Source of the DNA: Bacillus_AD sp047238185
Lineage (GTDB): Bacteria; Bacillota; Bacilli; Bacillales; DSM-1321
Reading direction: 5' to 3'
DNA length: 64,000 nucleotides
NCBI RefSeq assembly: GCF_047238185.1
Contig: NZ_JBDFMI010000001.1
Location: forward strand, 930,001 to 994,000
The position numbers were made by a program, and so were the translations under genes. Position 1 is the first letter of the stretch. The number at the start of each line of letters is the position of its first letter. A model generated the notes under the pieces. It did no database searches. It worked only from the letters and a program-made list of their open reading frames with translations, and was not told where the DNA came from. Shown here one piece after another: positions 8,609-16,933 of this stretch.

Positions 8609-9691
8609 TTGCAAGGAGAAAAACATCGGGTTTTAGTAATCAATCCAGGCTCCACATCCACCAAAATAGGTGTGTTCGATGGTGAATACGCTGTCCTGGA
8701 AAAGACTATACGCCATGAAACCAGTGAAATAAATGCATTTGAAAGCATCATATCCCAATATGAATTCAGAAAGCAGACCATTCTAGAAGCGCTTCATGAA
8801 GAAGGGATAAACATATCAAAATTAAGTGCTGTATGCGGAAGGGGCGGGTTGCTGCGTCCGATTGAAGGCGGCACTTACGGGGTGAATGATTTGATGCTAC
8901 AGGATTTGAAGGCAGGATACAACGGGCAGCATGCCTCTAATCTTGGAGGAATCATTGCCTATGAAATTGCCACTGGTTTAAATATTCCCGCCTTCATTGT
9001 AGATCCGGTAGTCGTGGATGAACTGCAGCCGATTGCCAGGATTTCTGGCTTTGCCTCAATTGAGAGAAAAAGCATTTTTCATGCGTTAAACCAAAAAGCG
9101 GTTGCCCGCAGGGAAGCTGAAAAAATGGGGAAGGCATATGAAGACCTTCGGTTGATTGTTGTCCATATGGGCGGCGGTATTACGGTCGGGGTCCATAAAA
9201 ATGGCCGAGTCATTGACGTAAACAATGGATTGAATGGGGATGGCCCTTTCAGCCCAGAGCGTGCTGGCACAGTCCCAGCAGGAGATTTGGTCCGGCTATG
9301 CTTTTCAGGCGACTTTTTCCGTGAAGAAATAATGAAACAGCTGGTCGGGCAGGGAGGCATGGTCGGATACCTTGGAACCAATGATGCCGTGAAAGTGGAA
9401 AAAATGATCAATAATGGCGATGAAAAGGCAAAGCTGATCTATTCCGCCATGGCTTATCAGGTCGCTAAGGAAATCGGGGCGGCCGCAGCCGTGCTGGAAG
9501 GGAATATTGATGCCATCATCCTGACAGGGGGGCTTGCCTATGGCAAAAGCTTCACTGAAGATATTTCCTCCCGTATCAGTTGGATTGCCGACGTCATCGT
9601 CCATCCGGGGGAGAATGAACTTCAAGCGTTGGCAGAAGGGGCTATCCGGGTATTATCCGGATCCGAAAAAGCGAAAATATACAAAAAATGA
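8609..9691 (+). CDS. buk: Butyrate kinase
   Basis: Converts branched acyl phosphate and ADP to the free acid and ATP, completing the Ptb-Buk energy-yielding branch. The 360 residues match the acetate/butyrate kinase family: the first phosphate-binding motif is VINPGSTSTKIGVF, VHMGGGITVGVH lies mid-protein, and LTGGLAYGK is near the C-terminus. The start is TTG at 8609, eight bases after ACGGAGG. It is followed by a 158-base spacer holding a long hairpin. Confidence 0.93.
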   Translation: MQGEKHRVLVINPGSTSTKIGVFDGEYAVLEKTIRHETSEINAFESIISQYEFRKQTILEALHEEGINISKLSAVCGRGGLLRPIEGGTYGVNDLMLQDLKAGYNGQHASNLGGIIAYEIATGLNIPAFIVDPVVVDELQPIARISGFASIERKSIFHALNQKAVARREAEKMGKAYEDLRLIVVHMGGGITVGVHKNGRVIDVNNGLNGDGPFSPERAGTVPAGDLVRLCFSGDFFREEIMKQLVGQGGMVGYLGTNDAVKVEKMINNGDEKAKLIYSAMAYQVAKEIGAAAAVLEGNIDAIILTGGLAYGKSFTEDISSRISWIADVIVHPGENELQALAEGAIRVLSGSEKAKIYKK

Positions 9692-9745
9692 TTGAATAGT
9701 TTTTCACAAAGCGATTTTTTAGGTAGAATTATAGAAGTGCACGTT

Positions 9746-9805
9746 CAGGCAGCTCAGGCACATTTGTTTCTTTGGGTCCAAAGAATGATGTGCCTAAACT
9801 GCCTG
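9746..9805 (+). repeat. Three-tier mRNA hairpin in the buk-lpdV spacer
   Basis: CAGGCAG (9746) pairs with CTGCCTG (9799), AGGCAC (9756) with GTGCCT (9790), and TTCTTTG (9768) with CAAAGAA (9779), leaving a four-base loop. All 20 paired positions are perfect, and the tiers are separated by short internal loops. No T-run follows, so it is not a standard terminator. Processing or mRNA stabilisation between buk and lpdV is possible. Confidence 0.65.
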
Positions 9806-9849
9806 TACTGCATGGGAAACCATATATCCAACCCGAAGGAGGAAATAGG

Positions 9850-11274
9850 ATGGCAAAGGAATATGATGTTGTGGTTGTCGGCGGCGGTCCCGGTGGATAT
9901 GTAGCGGCAATCCGTGCTTCACAGCTAGGTTTAAAGACTGCTGTAGTCGAAAAGCAAAAGCTGGGCGGAACATGTTTACATAAAGGATGCATCCCTTCAA
10001 AAGCTTTACTAAGAAGTGCGGAGGTGTATCAACAAACGAAAAATAGCTTCGACTATGGAATTATCTCCGGTGACCCTTCACTTGATTTCTCCAAAGTCCA
10101 GGAACGTAAAGAAGGCATCGTCACAACTCTGTTTAATGGGATTCAACACCTGATGAAAAAGGGCAAGATTGATGTTTATGATGGAATTGGACGCATCTTG
10201 GGCCCTTCCATTTTTTCTCCGATGCCGGGAACGATTTCGGTTGAAATGAATGATGGCTCCGAAAATGAAATGCTGATTCCGAAAAATGTCATTATTGCTA
10301 CTGGCTCAAGACCGCGTTCATTGCCTGGCCTGGATATTGACGGTACATATGTCCTTTCCTCAGATGAAGCGCTCTCGCTTGAAGAATTGCCGAAAAGCAT
10401 GATGATTGTCGGCGGCGGGGTAATCGGCATTGAATGGGCCTCCATGCTCAATGATTTCGGCGTGGAAGTCACTGTTATCGAATATGCTTCTGCAATCTTG
10501 CCAACAGAAGACCACGATATCAGTAAGGAAATGCAAAGGCTGCTCAAAAAGAAAAAAATAAAAGTGGTAACGAATGCCAAGGTACTCCCTGATACTGTAG
10601 AACGAGGGGACTCCGGCGTAACGGTCCAGGCTGAAGTGAAGGGGGAAATCCAAACCTTCACTGCTGATAAGATGCTGGTCAGTGTTGGAAGACAAGCGAA
10701 TATTGAAGGCATCGGCCTTGTAAATACGGAGATTCAAACTGAGAATGGGTTCATTGTAACAAATGACTATTATCAAACGAAGGAATCACATATTTATGCA
10801 ATCGGTGATGTGATCGGAGGCTTGCAGCTGGCGCATATGGCATCCCATGAGGGAATCACTGCAGTCGAACATATAGCAGGAGAGAATCCGCATCGATTGG
10901 ATGCATTGCAGGTGCCTAAATGTGTCTATTCCCATCCAGAGGTTGCTAGTGTTGGATTGACTGAACAACAGGCCAAAGAAAAAGGATACTCTGTGAAAAT
11001 AGGGAAGTTCCCTTTCAAAGGAGTAGGGAAGGCCTTGGTATTGGGTGAAAGCGATGGTTTCATCAAAATGATTGCAGATGCAGAAACGGAAGACCTGCTT
11101 GGGGTGCACATGATCGGTCCGCATGTGACTGATATGATTTCCGAAGCTGGATTGGCGAAGGTTCTCGACGCTACACCTTGGGAAATCTCCCATACAATCC
11201 ATCCACATCCATCTTTATCTGAAGCGATGGGCGAGGTTGCTTTAGCGGTTGAGGGAATGGCTATCCATTCATAA
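9850..11274 (+). CDS. lpdV: Dihydrolipoyl dehydrogenase of the branched-chain 2-oxo acid complex (E3)
   Basis: FAD-dependent E3 subunit that reoxidises the lipoyl arm of BkdB with NAD. It has 474 residues from the ATG at 9850, which follows GAAGGAGG; an in-frame ATG at 9772 falls inside the upstream hairpin and is rejected. Visible motifs are GGGPGGYVAAIRASQ (FAD), the redox disulfide GGTCLHKGCIPSK, the NAD-binding GGGVIGIEWA, the second FAD motif YAIGDV, and the catalytic HPHPSLSE near the C-terminus. Confidence 0.94.
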   Translation: MAKEYDVVVVGGGPGGYVAAIRASQLGLKTAVVEKQKLGGTCLHKGCIPSKALLRSAEVYQQTKNSFDYGIISGDPSLDFSKVQERKEGIVTTLFNGIQHLMKKGKIDVYDGIGRILGPSIFSPMPGTISVEMNDGSENEMLIPKNVIIATGSRPRSLPGLDIDGTYVLSSDEALSLEELPKSMMIVGGGVIGIEWASMLNDFGVEVTVIEYASAILPTEDHDISKEMQRLLKKKKIKVVTNAKVLPDTVERGDSGVTVQAEVKGEIQTFTADKMLVSVGRQANIEGIGLVNTEIQTENGFIVTNDYYQTKESHIYAIGDVIGGLQLAHMASHEGITAVEHIAGENPHRLDALQVPKCVYSHPEVASVGLTEQQAKEKGYSVKIGKFPFKGVGKALVLGESDGFIKMIADAETEDLLGVHMIGPHVTDMISEAGLAKVLDATPWEISHTIHPHPSLSEAMGEVALAVEGMAIHS

Positions 11275-11380
11275 AAAAAGGCGGAAGAATACAATAAGGG
11301 CCTTTTTCATAATGGCTGAATAGAGGCCTGGACCTGTAAATCTGCTATCTACCATTTTCCTATAAGAGGAGGAAACGATA

Positions 11381-12373
11381 TTGGAAAATCGACATAAAGA
11401 CCTTGGTCTTTCAAATGAAAAACTGTTAAACATGTTTGAAACAATGCTGCTTTCACGCCGCATCGATGAACGTATGTGGCTGTTGAACCGTTCGGGGAAA
11501 ATCCCTTTTGTCATTTCGTGCCAGGGGCAGGAAGCAGCACAGGTAGGCGCAGCATTTGCGCTTGATCCTGAAAAGGACTATGCGCTGCCTTATTACCGAG
11601 ACGTAGGTGTTGTCCTAACATTCGGCATGACTGCACGCGATTTAATGCTTTCAGGATTTGCCAAGGCTGAAGATCCAAATTCCGGCGGCCGCCAAATGCC
11701 CGGCCACTTCGGACAAAAGAAAAATCGTATTGTAACTGGATCATCGCCGGTAACGACTCAGGTCCCTCATGCGGTAGGATTAGCACTTGCCGGAAAGATG
11801 GAAGGAAAAGACCTAGTGACATTTGTTACGTTCGGAGAAGGTTCAAGCAATCAGGGGGATTTCCATGAAGGGGCGAACTTTGCGGGTGTGCATAAGCTGC
11901 CTGTTATCTTCATGTGTGAGAATAATAAATATGCCATCTCAGTCCCGATTGAAAAACAACTTGGATGTGCAAACGTTTCAGACCGCGGCATCGGCTATGG
12001 CATGCCTGGCATCACTGTGGATGGAAATGATCCTCTTGAAGTCTATAAAGTTGTGAAGGAAGCGGTCGACCGTGCCAGAAGAGGCGAAGGGCCAACCTTG
12101 GTAGAAACAGTTTCCTATCGGTTCACTGCCCATTCAAGTGATGACGACGACAGGGTTTATCGTGCACAGGATGAAGTGACGGAAGCCAAATCGAAGGATT
12201 CAATCGTTACATTTGCTGAGTATTTGAAGCACTTCGGAATACTGGATGACGCACAGGAGAAAGCGATGAATGACCGTATTATGCAGATTGTAAATGAAGC
12301 TACGGATTATGCTGAGAATGCAGCCTACGCAGAACCTGAAAGCGCAATGAAATATGTATATGGTGAAGAGTAA
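11381..12373 (+). CDS. bkdAA: Branched-chain 2-oxo acid dehydrogenase E1 alpha
   Basis: Thiamine-diphosphate E1 alpha subunit, 330 residues. The conserved TPP region is FGEGSSNQGDFHEGANFA, running on to CENNKYAIS. The typical SRRIDERMW lies near the N-terminus and YRFTAHSSDDDDRVYR near the phosphorylation-loop position. The start is TTG at 11381 after AGAGGAGG. It pairs with bkdAB twelve bases downstream. Confidence 0.94.
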   Translation: MENRHKDLGLSNEKLLNMFETMLLSRRIDERMWLLNRSGKIPFVISCQGQEAAQVGAAFALDPEKDYALPYYRDVGVVLTFGMTARDLMLSGFAKAEDPNSGGRQMPGHFGQKKNRIVTGSSPVTTQVPHAVGLALAGKMEGKDLVTFVTFGEGSSNQGDFHEGANFAGVHKLPVIFMCENNKYAISVPIEKQLGCANVSDRGIGYGMPGITVDGNDPLEVYKVVKEAVDRARRGEGPTLVETVSYRFTAHSSDDDDRVYRAQDEVTEAKSKDSIVTFAEYLKHFGILDDAQEKAMNDRIMQIVNEATDYAENAAYAEPESAMKYVYGEE

Positions 12374-12385
12374 GGAGGGAAAACG

Positions 12386-13369
12386 ATGGCTGTAATTTCA
12401 TATATAGATGCTGTTACAATGGCAATCAGAGAAGAAATGGAACGTGATGAACGTGTATTTGTATTAGGGGAAGATGTAGGTAAAAAAGGCGGGGTATTCA
12501 AAGCGACCCATGGTTTATATGAACAATTTGGAGAAGCGCGTGTATTGGATACGCCCCTTGCAGAATCGGCTATTGCCGGTGTAGGGATCGGGGCTGCCAT
12601 GTATGGCATGCGGCCGATTGCCGAAATGCAATTTGCGGATTTCATTATGCCTGCCGTAAACCAAATCGTCTCTGAGGCTGCAAAAATACGATACCGTTCA
12701 AATAACGATTGGACTTGTCCAATGGTTATCCGAGCACCATATGGCGGAGGTGTCCACGGGGCGCTGTACCATTCACAATCGGTCGAAGCGATGTTTGCTA
12801 ATACACCAGGATTGAAGATAGTGATGCCTTCTACCCCTTATGATGTGAAAGGGCTCTTGAAAGCAGCTGTGCGCGACCCTGATCCGGTCCTGTTCTTTGA
12901 ACATAAACGCGCTTACCGTTTAATCAAGGGCGAGGTGCCGGAAGACGACTATGTACTTCCTATAGGCAAGGCCGACGTAAAACGTGAAGGGGATGATATT
13001 ACAGTCATTACATATGGATTATGTGTACACCACGCCCTTCAGGCAGCAGAAAAATTGGCCAGCGACGGCATCTCTGCACATATCCTTGACTTGAGAACTG
13101 TATATCCGCTTGATAAAGAAGCAATCATTGAAGCGGCTTCCAAGACTGGCAAGGTCCTATTGATTACGGAAGCTAACAAGGAAGGCAGCGTAATAAGCGA
13201 AGTGGCTGCCATTATCGCCGAAAATTGCCTGTTTGACCTGGATGCGCCAATCCAACGCTTGGCCGGCCCTGATGTTCCGGCGATGCCTTATGCGCCGACC
13301 ATGGAAAAATTCTTCCTTGTAAACAGCGATAAAGTGGAAAAAGCAATGAGAGAATTAGCTGAGTATTAA
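12386..13369 (+). CDS. bkdAB: Branched-chain 2-oxo acid dehydrogenase E1 beta
   Basis: E1 beta subunit, 327 residues. It begins with the family-typical YIDAVTMAIREEMERDERVFVLGEDVG (split here as a run of motifs), then AEMQFADFIMPAVNQI, and ends with the transketolase C-domain (LDLRTVYPLDKEAI and GPDVPAMPYAPTME). It forms the alpha2-beta2 decarboxylase with BkdAA. RBS AAGGAGGG precedes the ATG. The gap to bkdB is 28 bases. Confidence 0.94.
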   Translation: MAVISYIDAVTMAIREEMERDERVFVLGEDVGKKGGVFKATHGLYEQFGEARVLDTPLAESAIAGVGIGAAMYGMRPIAEMQFADFIMPAVNQIVSEAAKIRYRSNNDWTCPMVIRAPYGGGVHGALYHSQSVEAMFANTPGLKIVMPSTPYDVKGLLKAAVRDPDPVLFFEHKRAYRLIKGEVPEDDYVLPIGKADVKREGDDITVITYGLCVHHALQAAEKLASDGISAHILDLRTVYPLDKEAIIEAASKTGKVLLITEANKEGSVISEVAAIIAENCLFDLDAPIQRLAGPDVPAMPYAPTMEKFFLVNSDKVEKAMRELAEY

Positions 13370-13397
13370 TCTGAATGTAGTTAAGGGGGTTTAAACT

Positions 13398-14696
13398 GTG
13401 GCAATTGAAACGATGAAGATGCCCCAATTGGGCGAAAGTGTAACGGAAGGGACCATCAGTAAATGGTTGGTGGCTCCCGGAGATAAAGTCAATAAATATG
13501 ACCCGATTGCCGAAGTCATGACAGACAAAGTGAATGCCGAGGTGCCTTCTTCCTTTACAGGTATCATCAAAGAATTACAGGCTGAAGAAGATCAAACATT
13601 GGCAGTTGGCGAGCCGATTTGTACGATCGAAACGGAAACTACAACCGGAAATGCTGCTTCAGCTCCGATTCAAGAAGCAGCCGAATCCAAGCCAGCAACG
13701 GCAGGAAATACGGCTGCTGCATCTGGAAAAGGAGAAAATGCGGGCCGTTATTCACCGGCAGTCCTTCGCTTATCCCAACAGCATAATATTGACTTAACCA
13801 CTATTGCAGGTACAGGGGCTGGTGGACGAATCACCCGTAAAGATATCCTTTCATTGGTTGAAAAGGGCCAATCGGCTGCTGTTCAAGCGGAACCAGCGCA
13901 GCAAACTGAGTCAACTCCTGTTGCAGCAACAGGTTCAACGACTAAAGAAGCAGCAGCAAAACCAGCTCAGCCAAGTGTTCAGCCAGTTGCTTCTGCGGGG
14001 GATGTAGAAATTCCAGTAACGCCGGTACGGAAAGCAATCGCAAACAATATGTTGCGCAGCAAGCAAGAAGCTCCCCATGCATGGATGATGGTGGAAGTGG
14101 ATGCTACAAATTTGGTCAACTACCGTGATGCGGAAAAATCGGCGTTTAAACAAAAAGAAGGGTATAATCTGACTTACTTTGCGTTCTTCGTAAAAGCAGT
14201 GGCTCAAGCTTTGAAGGAATTCCCGCAAATGAATGCCATGTGGGCTGGCGACAAAATCATCCAAAAGCACGATATCAATTTGAATATCGCTGTTGCAACG
14301 GAAGATTCATTGTTTGTCCCTGTCATTAAACATGCTGATGAAAAGTCTGTAAAGGGAATTGCACGGGAAATCACAGAGCTTGCCGGCAAAGTACGAAGCG
14401 GCCAATTGAAGCAGGATGATATGCAAGGCGGTACATTCACCGTGAACAATACTGGTTCATTTGGTTCCGTCCAAAGCATGGGCATCATCAATCATCCTCA
14501 AGCAGCAATCCTACAGGTGGAAGCAATTGTGAAGCGCCCTGTCATCATTGATGGCATGATCGCTGTACGGGATATGGTCAACCTCTGCCTATCACTTGAT
14601 CACCGTGTGCTGGATGGCTTAGTCTGCGGCCGATTCTTGGCGCGTGTGAAAGAAATTATCGAGAATACAACTAAAGACAATACGCCTATTTACTAA
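13398..14696 (+). CDS. bkdB: Branched-chain 2-oxo acid dehydrogenase E2 (dihydrolipoyl acyltransferase)
   Basis: E2 core of the complex, 432 residues. A single lipoyl domain (1-77) has lipoylated K44 in VMTDKVNAEV. An Ala/Pro/Gln-rich linker leads to the peripheral-subunit-binding domain (about 113-150, RYSPAVLRLSQQH then GGRITRKDI). A second flexible linker leads to the acyltransferase domain, with catalytic DHRVLDG near 400. The start is GTG after AAGGGGG. It is the last gene of the operon and is followed by a strong terminator. Confidence 0.95.
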   Translation: MAIETMKMPQLGESVTEGTISKWLVAPGDKVNKYDPIAEVMTDKVNAEVPSSFTGIIKELQAEEDQTLAVGEPICTIETETTTGNAASAPIQEAAESKPATAGNTAAASGKGENAGRYSPAVLRLSQQHNIDLTTIAGTGAGGRITRKDILSLVEKGQSAAVQAEPAQQTESTPVAATGSTTKEAAAKPAQPSVQPVASAGDVEIPVTPVRKAIANNMLRSKQEAPHAWMMVEVDATNLVNYRDAEKSAFKQKEGYNLTYFAFFVKAVAQALKEFPQMNAMWAGDKIIQKHDINLNIAVATEDSLFVPVIKHADEKSVKGIAREITELAGKVRSGQLKQDDMQGGTFTVNNTGSFGSVQSMGIINHPQAAILQVEAIVKRPVIIDGMIAVRDMVNLCLSLDHRVLDGLVCGRFLARVKEIIENTTKDNTPIY

Positions 14697-14700
14697 TTTG

Positions 14701-14748
14701 AAAAATGGCTCTATTCCTAGTTTAGGGGGATAGAGCCATTTTTATTTT
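14701..14748 (+). terminator. Terminator of the bkd operon
   Basis: A 14-bp perfect stem (14701-14714 with 14730-14743) encloses a 15-base loop and is followed by a T-rich tract. Its T tract borders the left end of the IS1595-type element. Confidence 0.9.
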
Positions 14749-14832
14749 TTATATAGGCTCTGTTAAAATTTAATGTATATTTTATTTATATTAAAGGGAA
14801 ATGCCAAAAATGGCATTTCCCTTTCTTCAAAC

Positions 14833-15471
14833 TCAATTAAATACCTTGTTAATTTCAAATTTGTCATAATCCAAAATCCAATCATTATAAGTTTCATATA
14901 TATATCTTATTGTTTCAGGTGAAGTCGCCAAGATATCACAACCCCTGTCATCGTAAACGTGAAAGATAGTTTTTTTGTTAATATTTATGAAATAAACCCG
15001 ATGATAGATACGTGGTCTTATTCCTAAATCCTGATTGCATAATGCTTTTAACAAAGGTTTGAATCTAAATTCATTGGCTTTACACTTCAAAATAAATCTA
15101 TGTGTTCTATATGTTTCTTCTTCATCATCTTCTGGGGAAATATAAGGCATTGATTGGTGCTTTAGTCTATACAATAACGATTTCTCAACATAAGGTGAAA
15201 AGTTCTTTAATTCACGTTTAATGCTTTTCCCTTTATTAAAATCATTTACATCCATCACTACAAAGATATCATCCGCAGGAGAATGCAAAGCTTCAAATAA
15301 AGTAATCGCCCTTTTATAACAGCCCAATACATATGGGTTATTAGGATAATCATATTCTCTTTTCCACTCTACTCCAAGTTCAAAACGTATCCTAATGTCC
15401 CAATTGTAAAACAAAGGGGGTCTAAGCTCTAAATTGGGATATGTTTTGTGCATAAATTCAGTTAAATTCAT
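14833..15471 (-). CDS. DUF3885 domain protein (IS passenger)
   Basis: Intact 212-residue protein matching the DUF3885 family. An N-terminal stretch is rich in aromatic and acidic residues (FELGVEWKREYD). The hallmark C-terminal region has VYFININKKTIFHVYDDRG followed by YETYNDWILDYDKF. No membrane segment or known catalytic motif is visible and function is unknown. RBS GAGGTG precedes the ATG. It lies inside the IS1595-type element between the left inverted repeat and the transposase remnant, so it is probably mobile cargo. Such cargo might be an immunity or defence gene, but nothing in the sequence proves that. Confidence 0.75.
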   Translation of the reverse strand: MNLTEFMHKTYPNLELRPPLFYNWDIRIRFELGVEWKREYDYPNNPYVLGCYKRAITLFEALHSPADDIFVVMDVNDFNKGKSIKRELKNFSPYVEKSLLYRLKHQSMPYISPEDDEEETYRTHRFILKCKANEFRFKPLLKALCNQDLGIRPRIYHRVYFININKKTIFHVYDDRGCDILATSPETIRYIYETYNDWILDYDKFEINKVFN

Positions 15472-15520
15472 TCTAACACCTCATAAAAATAAATCTTTAT
15501 ATCATACTAAAGACTAAGGA

Positions 15521-16300
15521 CTAAACATTAAATGTTGACAAACGCAAACTATCATAAGTATCGGTCATTTCAAATATAAAAGATGTAAGCAAGAACTCTT
15601 TAATGTAGTGTTTAGTGCTTTCATTACTGCGACTATCTACAAACAAGAACCAGGCAAGATAATTGTCGAGATACTTTGTAGCTACACCCTTAAATCGGGT
15701 TTCATTCGTGAATGAAGACCATTTACATTCTGAATGTGATACAAACCCTTTATAACGTGCTTACCATCATTTGATTTAATACGATAATGCTCTATTCCTT
15801 TTTCTTTTGCATACGTTTTATAGGCTCTCCGAGCATCTATAACAAGTACATTATCAGGTGTTAATTTAGAGCCAATCATGCTTTCCACTTTGGTTTTAAT
15901 AACACGACCCATACAAGCGTGACCCAAGTAACCCTACGATTTCAGCAGATTTTCGTAAAGAATAGCCTTTGAACATACAATCGACAAATATAATCCATTC
16001 ATCGCCTTTTCGAGTACGATAAAGAACAGTATTTGTTGTATCAGTAAATGTCTTAGTACAACAATTGCAACGATAGCGTTGACGACCATTATACTTTCCA
16101 AACCTTACAACGTGGTCAGATGTACAATGAGGGCATTCAAATCCTTCTTTGAAACGAGTTTCTCGCATTTCGTTGATTAAACGACTACCGACAGAGGAAG
16201 TAGGTTCAACATAACTTTTTATCCATTGAAACACTCTCTCTTTTTCTGTATGTGACAAATTTCCGCTATGTTTTAACAGATTACTGAACGCTTTGCTCAA
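15521..16300 (-). pseudogene. IS1595-family transposase, internally deleted and frameshifted
   Basis: The N-terminal part (16300 down to about 15930) has the IS1595 zinc ribbon (ECPHC and RCNCC) and the helical RKSAEIVG segment, starting at TTG after GAGGTGAAAA. The next piece (about 15915 to 15690) resumes at CMGRVIKTKVE and contains the catalytic-core part VIDARRAYKTYAKEKG and HIQNVNGLHSRM. After another frame change the C-terminus reads GVATKYLDNYLAWFLFVDS and ends at 15521. Roughly 100 residues that should hold the first catalytic Asp are missing. The enzyme cannot be active. Confidence 0.85.
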
Positions 16301-16486
16301 TTTTCACCTCGTGAACATCTGTTCTTGTGCAGATTATACAAAGAATTCGATTAGGTTTCAAATATCAATATTTATCTTTAACAGAGCCTTGGCCAGGGGA
16401 TCAAAAAAAGCTTAGAAGATTTCATTTTCTTATACTATTGTATTGCCACCCGAAAATAAGGTCTGTTCAAGGTAACGTGCTTTAGT

Positions 16487-16560
16487 TCGCGATAATCGCT
16501 CCTCGGCGCCTGCGCCTGTCCCACTGGTCCAGCAGGAGTCTCGCGCCTTCCGCTATCATA
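16487..16560. repeat. Degenerate Bacillaceae intergenic repeat
   Basis: A GC-rich stretch (GCTCCTCGGCGCCTGCGCCTG, then CAGGAGTCTCGCGCCTTCCGC) stands out from AT-rich surroundings. It has the look of the short dispersed repeats that fill Bacillaceae intergenic regions. The 16390-16933 gap holds this, the remnant at 16739-16783 and a cre-like site; no gene was found in it. Confidence 0.4.
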
Positions 16561-16738
16561 GGATAAGCCGACCATCAACTGTAAATAGAAATCATCCTTT
16601 TTAAAAAAAGTCCATATGTAAGCTCAAACGTAAAAAGAATGGTAATAATGGCTGTAAATCCTATATACATGTGTGGATGAGTACACTAAATTAAGATTTT
16701 CTCTTTTTACCCATTGAAAAACATCCATAGCCCTTCAC

Positions 16739-16783
16739 TCATCTTAAGCATGTCGGGGCTGATCCATCGTTCTCCACTTTTCT
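16739..16783. repeat. Degenerate end of the 124-bp repeat family
   Basis: The segment with CTTAAGCATGTCGGGG, then about 18 bases, then CTTTTC aligns to the last part of the tandem repeat unit found at 37736-38123 (CTTAAGCTTGTCGGGG, spacer, GCTTTTC). It shows that the family is dispersed, not confined to one locus. Confidence 0.5.
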
Positions 16784-16894
16784 TTTTTCCAGCTCTATAC
16801 TAGAATGGTAGTATTAGTATATCGCATCTGTTGTTCAGACTTCGAGATTAGCAGTCCACATAGGGAGGTGGGGGCTTCTTTCGTTTCTAGGATA

Positions 16895-16910
16895 ATGTAA
16901 GCGTTATCTT
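16895..16910. promoter_or_regulatory. Candidate cre (CcpA) site before mutA
   Basis: ATGTAAGCGTTATCTT matches 15 of 16 positions of the cre consensus WTGNNARCGNWWWCAW. It lies 23 bases before the mutA start, where bound CcpA would block transcription. Inferred from sequence match. Confidence 0.55.
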
Positions 16911-16933
16911 GAAGGCGGATGAAGCGTTAACGT

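Larger units (their letters stand above)
14756..16388. mobile_element. Decayed IS1595-family element with passenger gene
   Basis: Both ends carry the 12-base inverted repeat GGCTCTGTTAAA (14756-14767, and its complement at 16377-16388), giving a 1633-base element. It contains a DUF3885 gene and a transposase pseudogene, both on the minus strand. The eight bases outside each end differ, so no target duplication remains. It sits just behind the bkd terminator and separates bkdB from mutA. Lower GC than its neighbours supports acquisition. Confidence 0.8.

Noticed and set aside
11044..11062. cre-like sequence inside lpdV (TGAAAGCGATGG)
   Set aside because: The spacing to the TTTCA half is too long for the cre consensus and it lies within a coding region.
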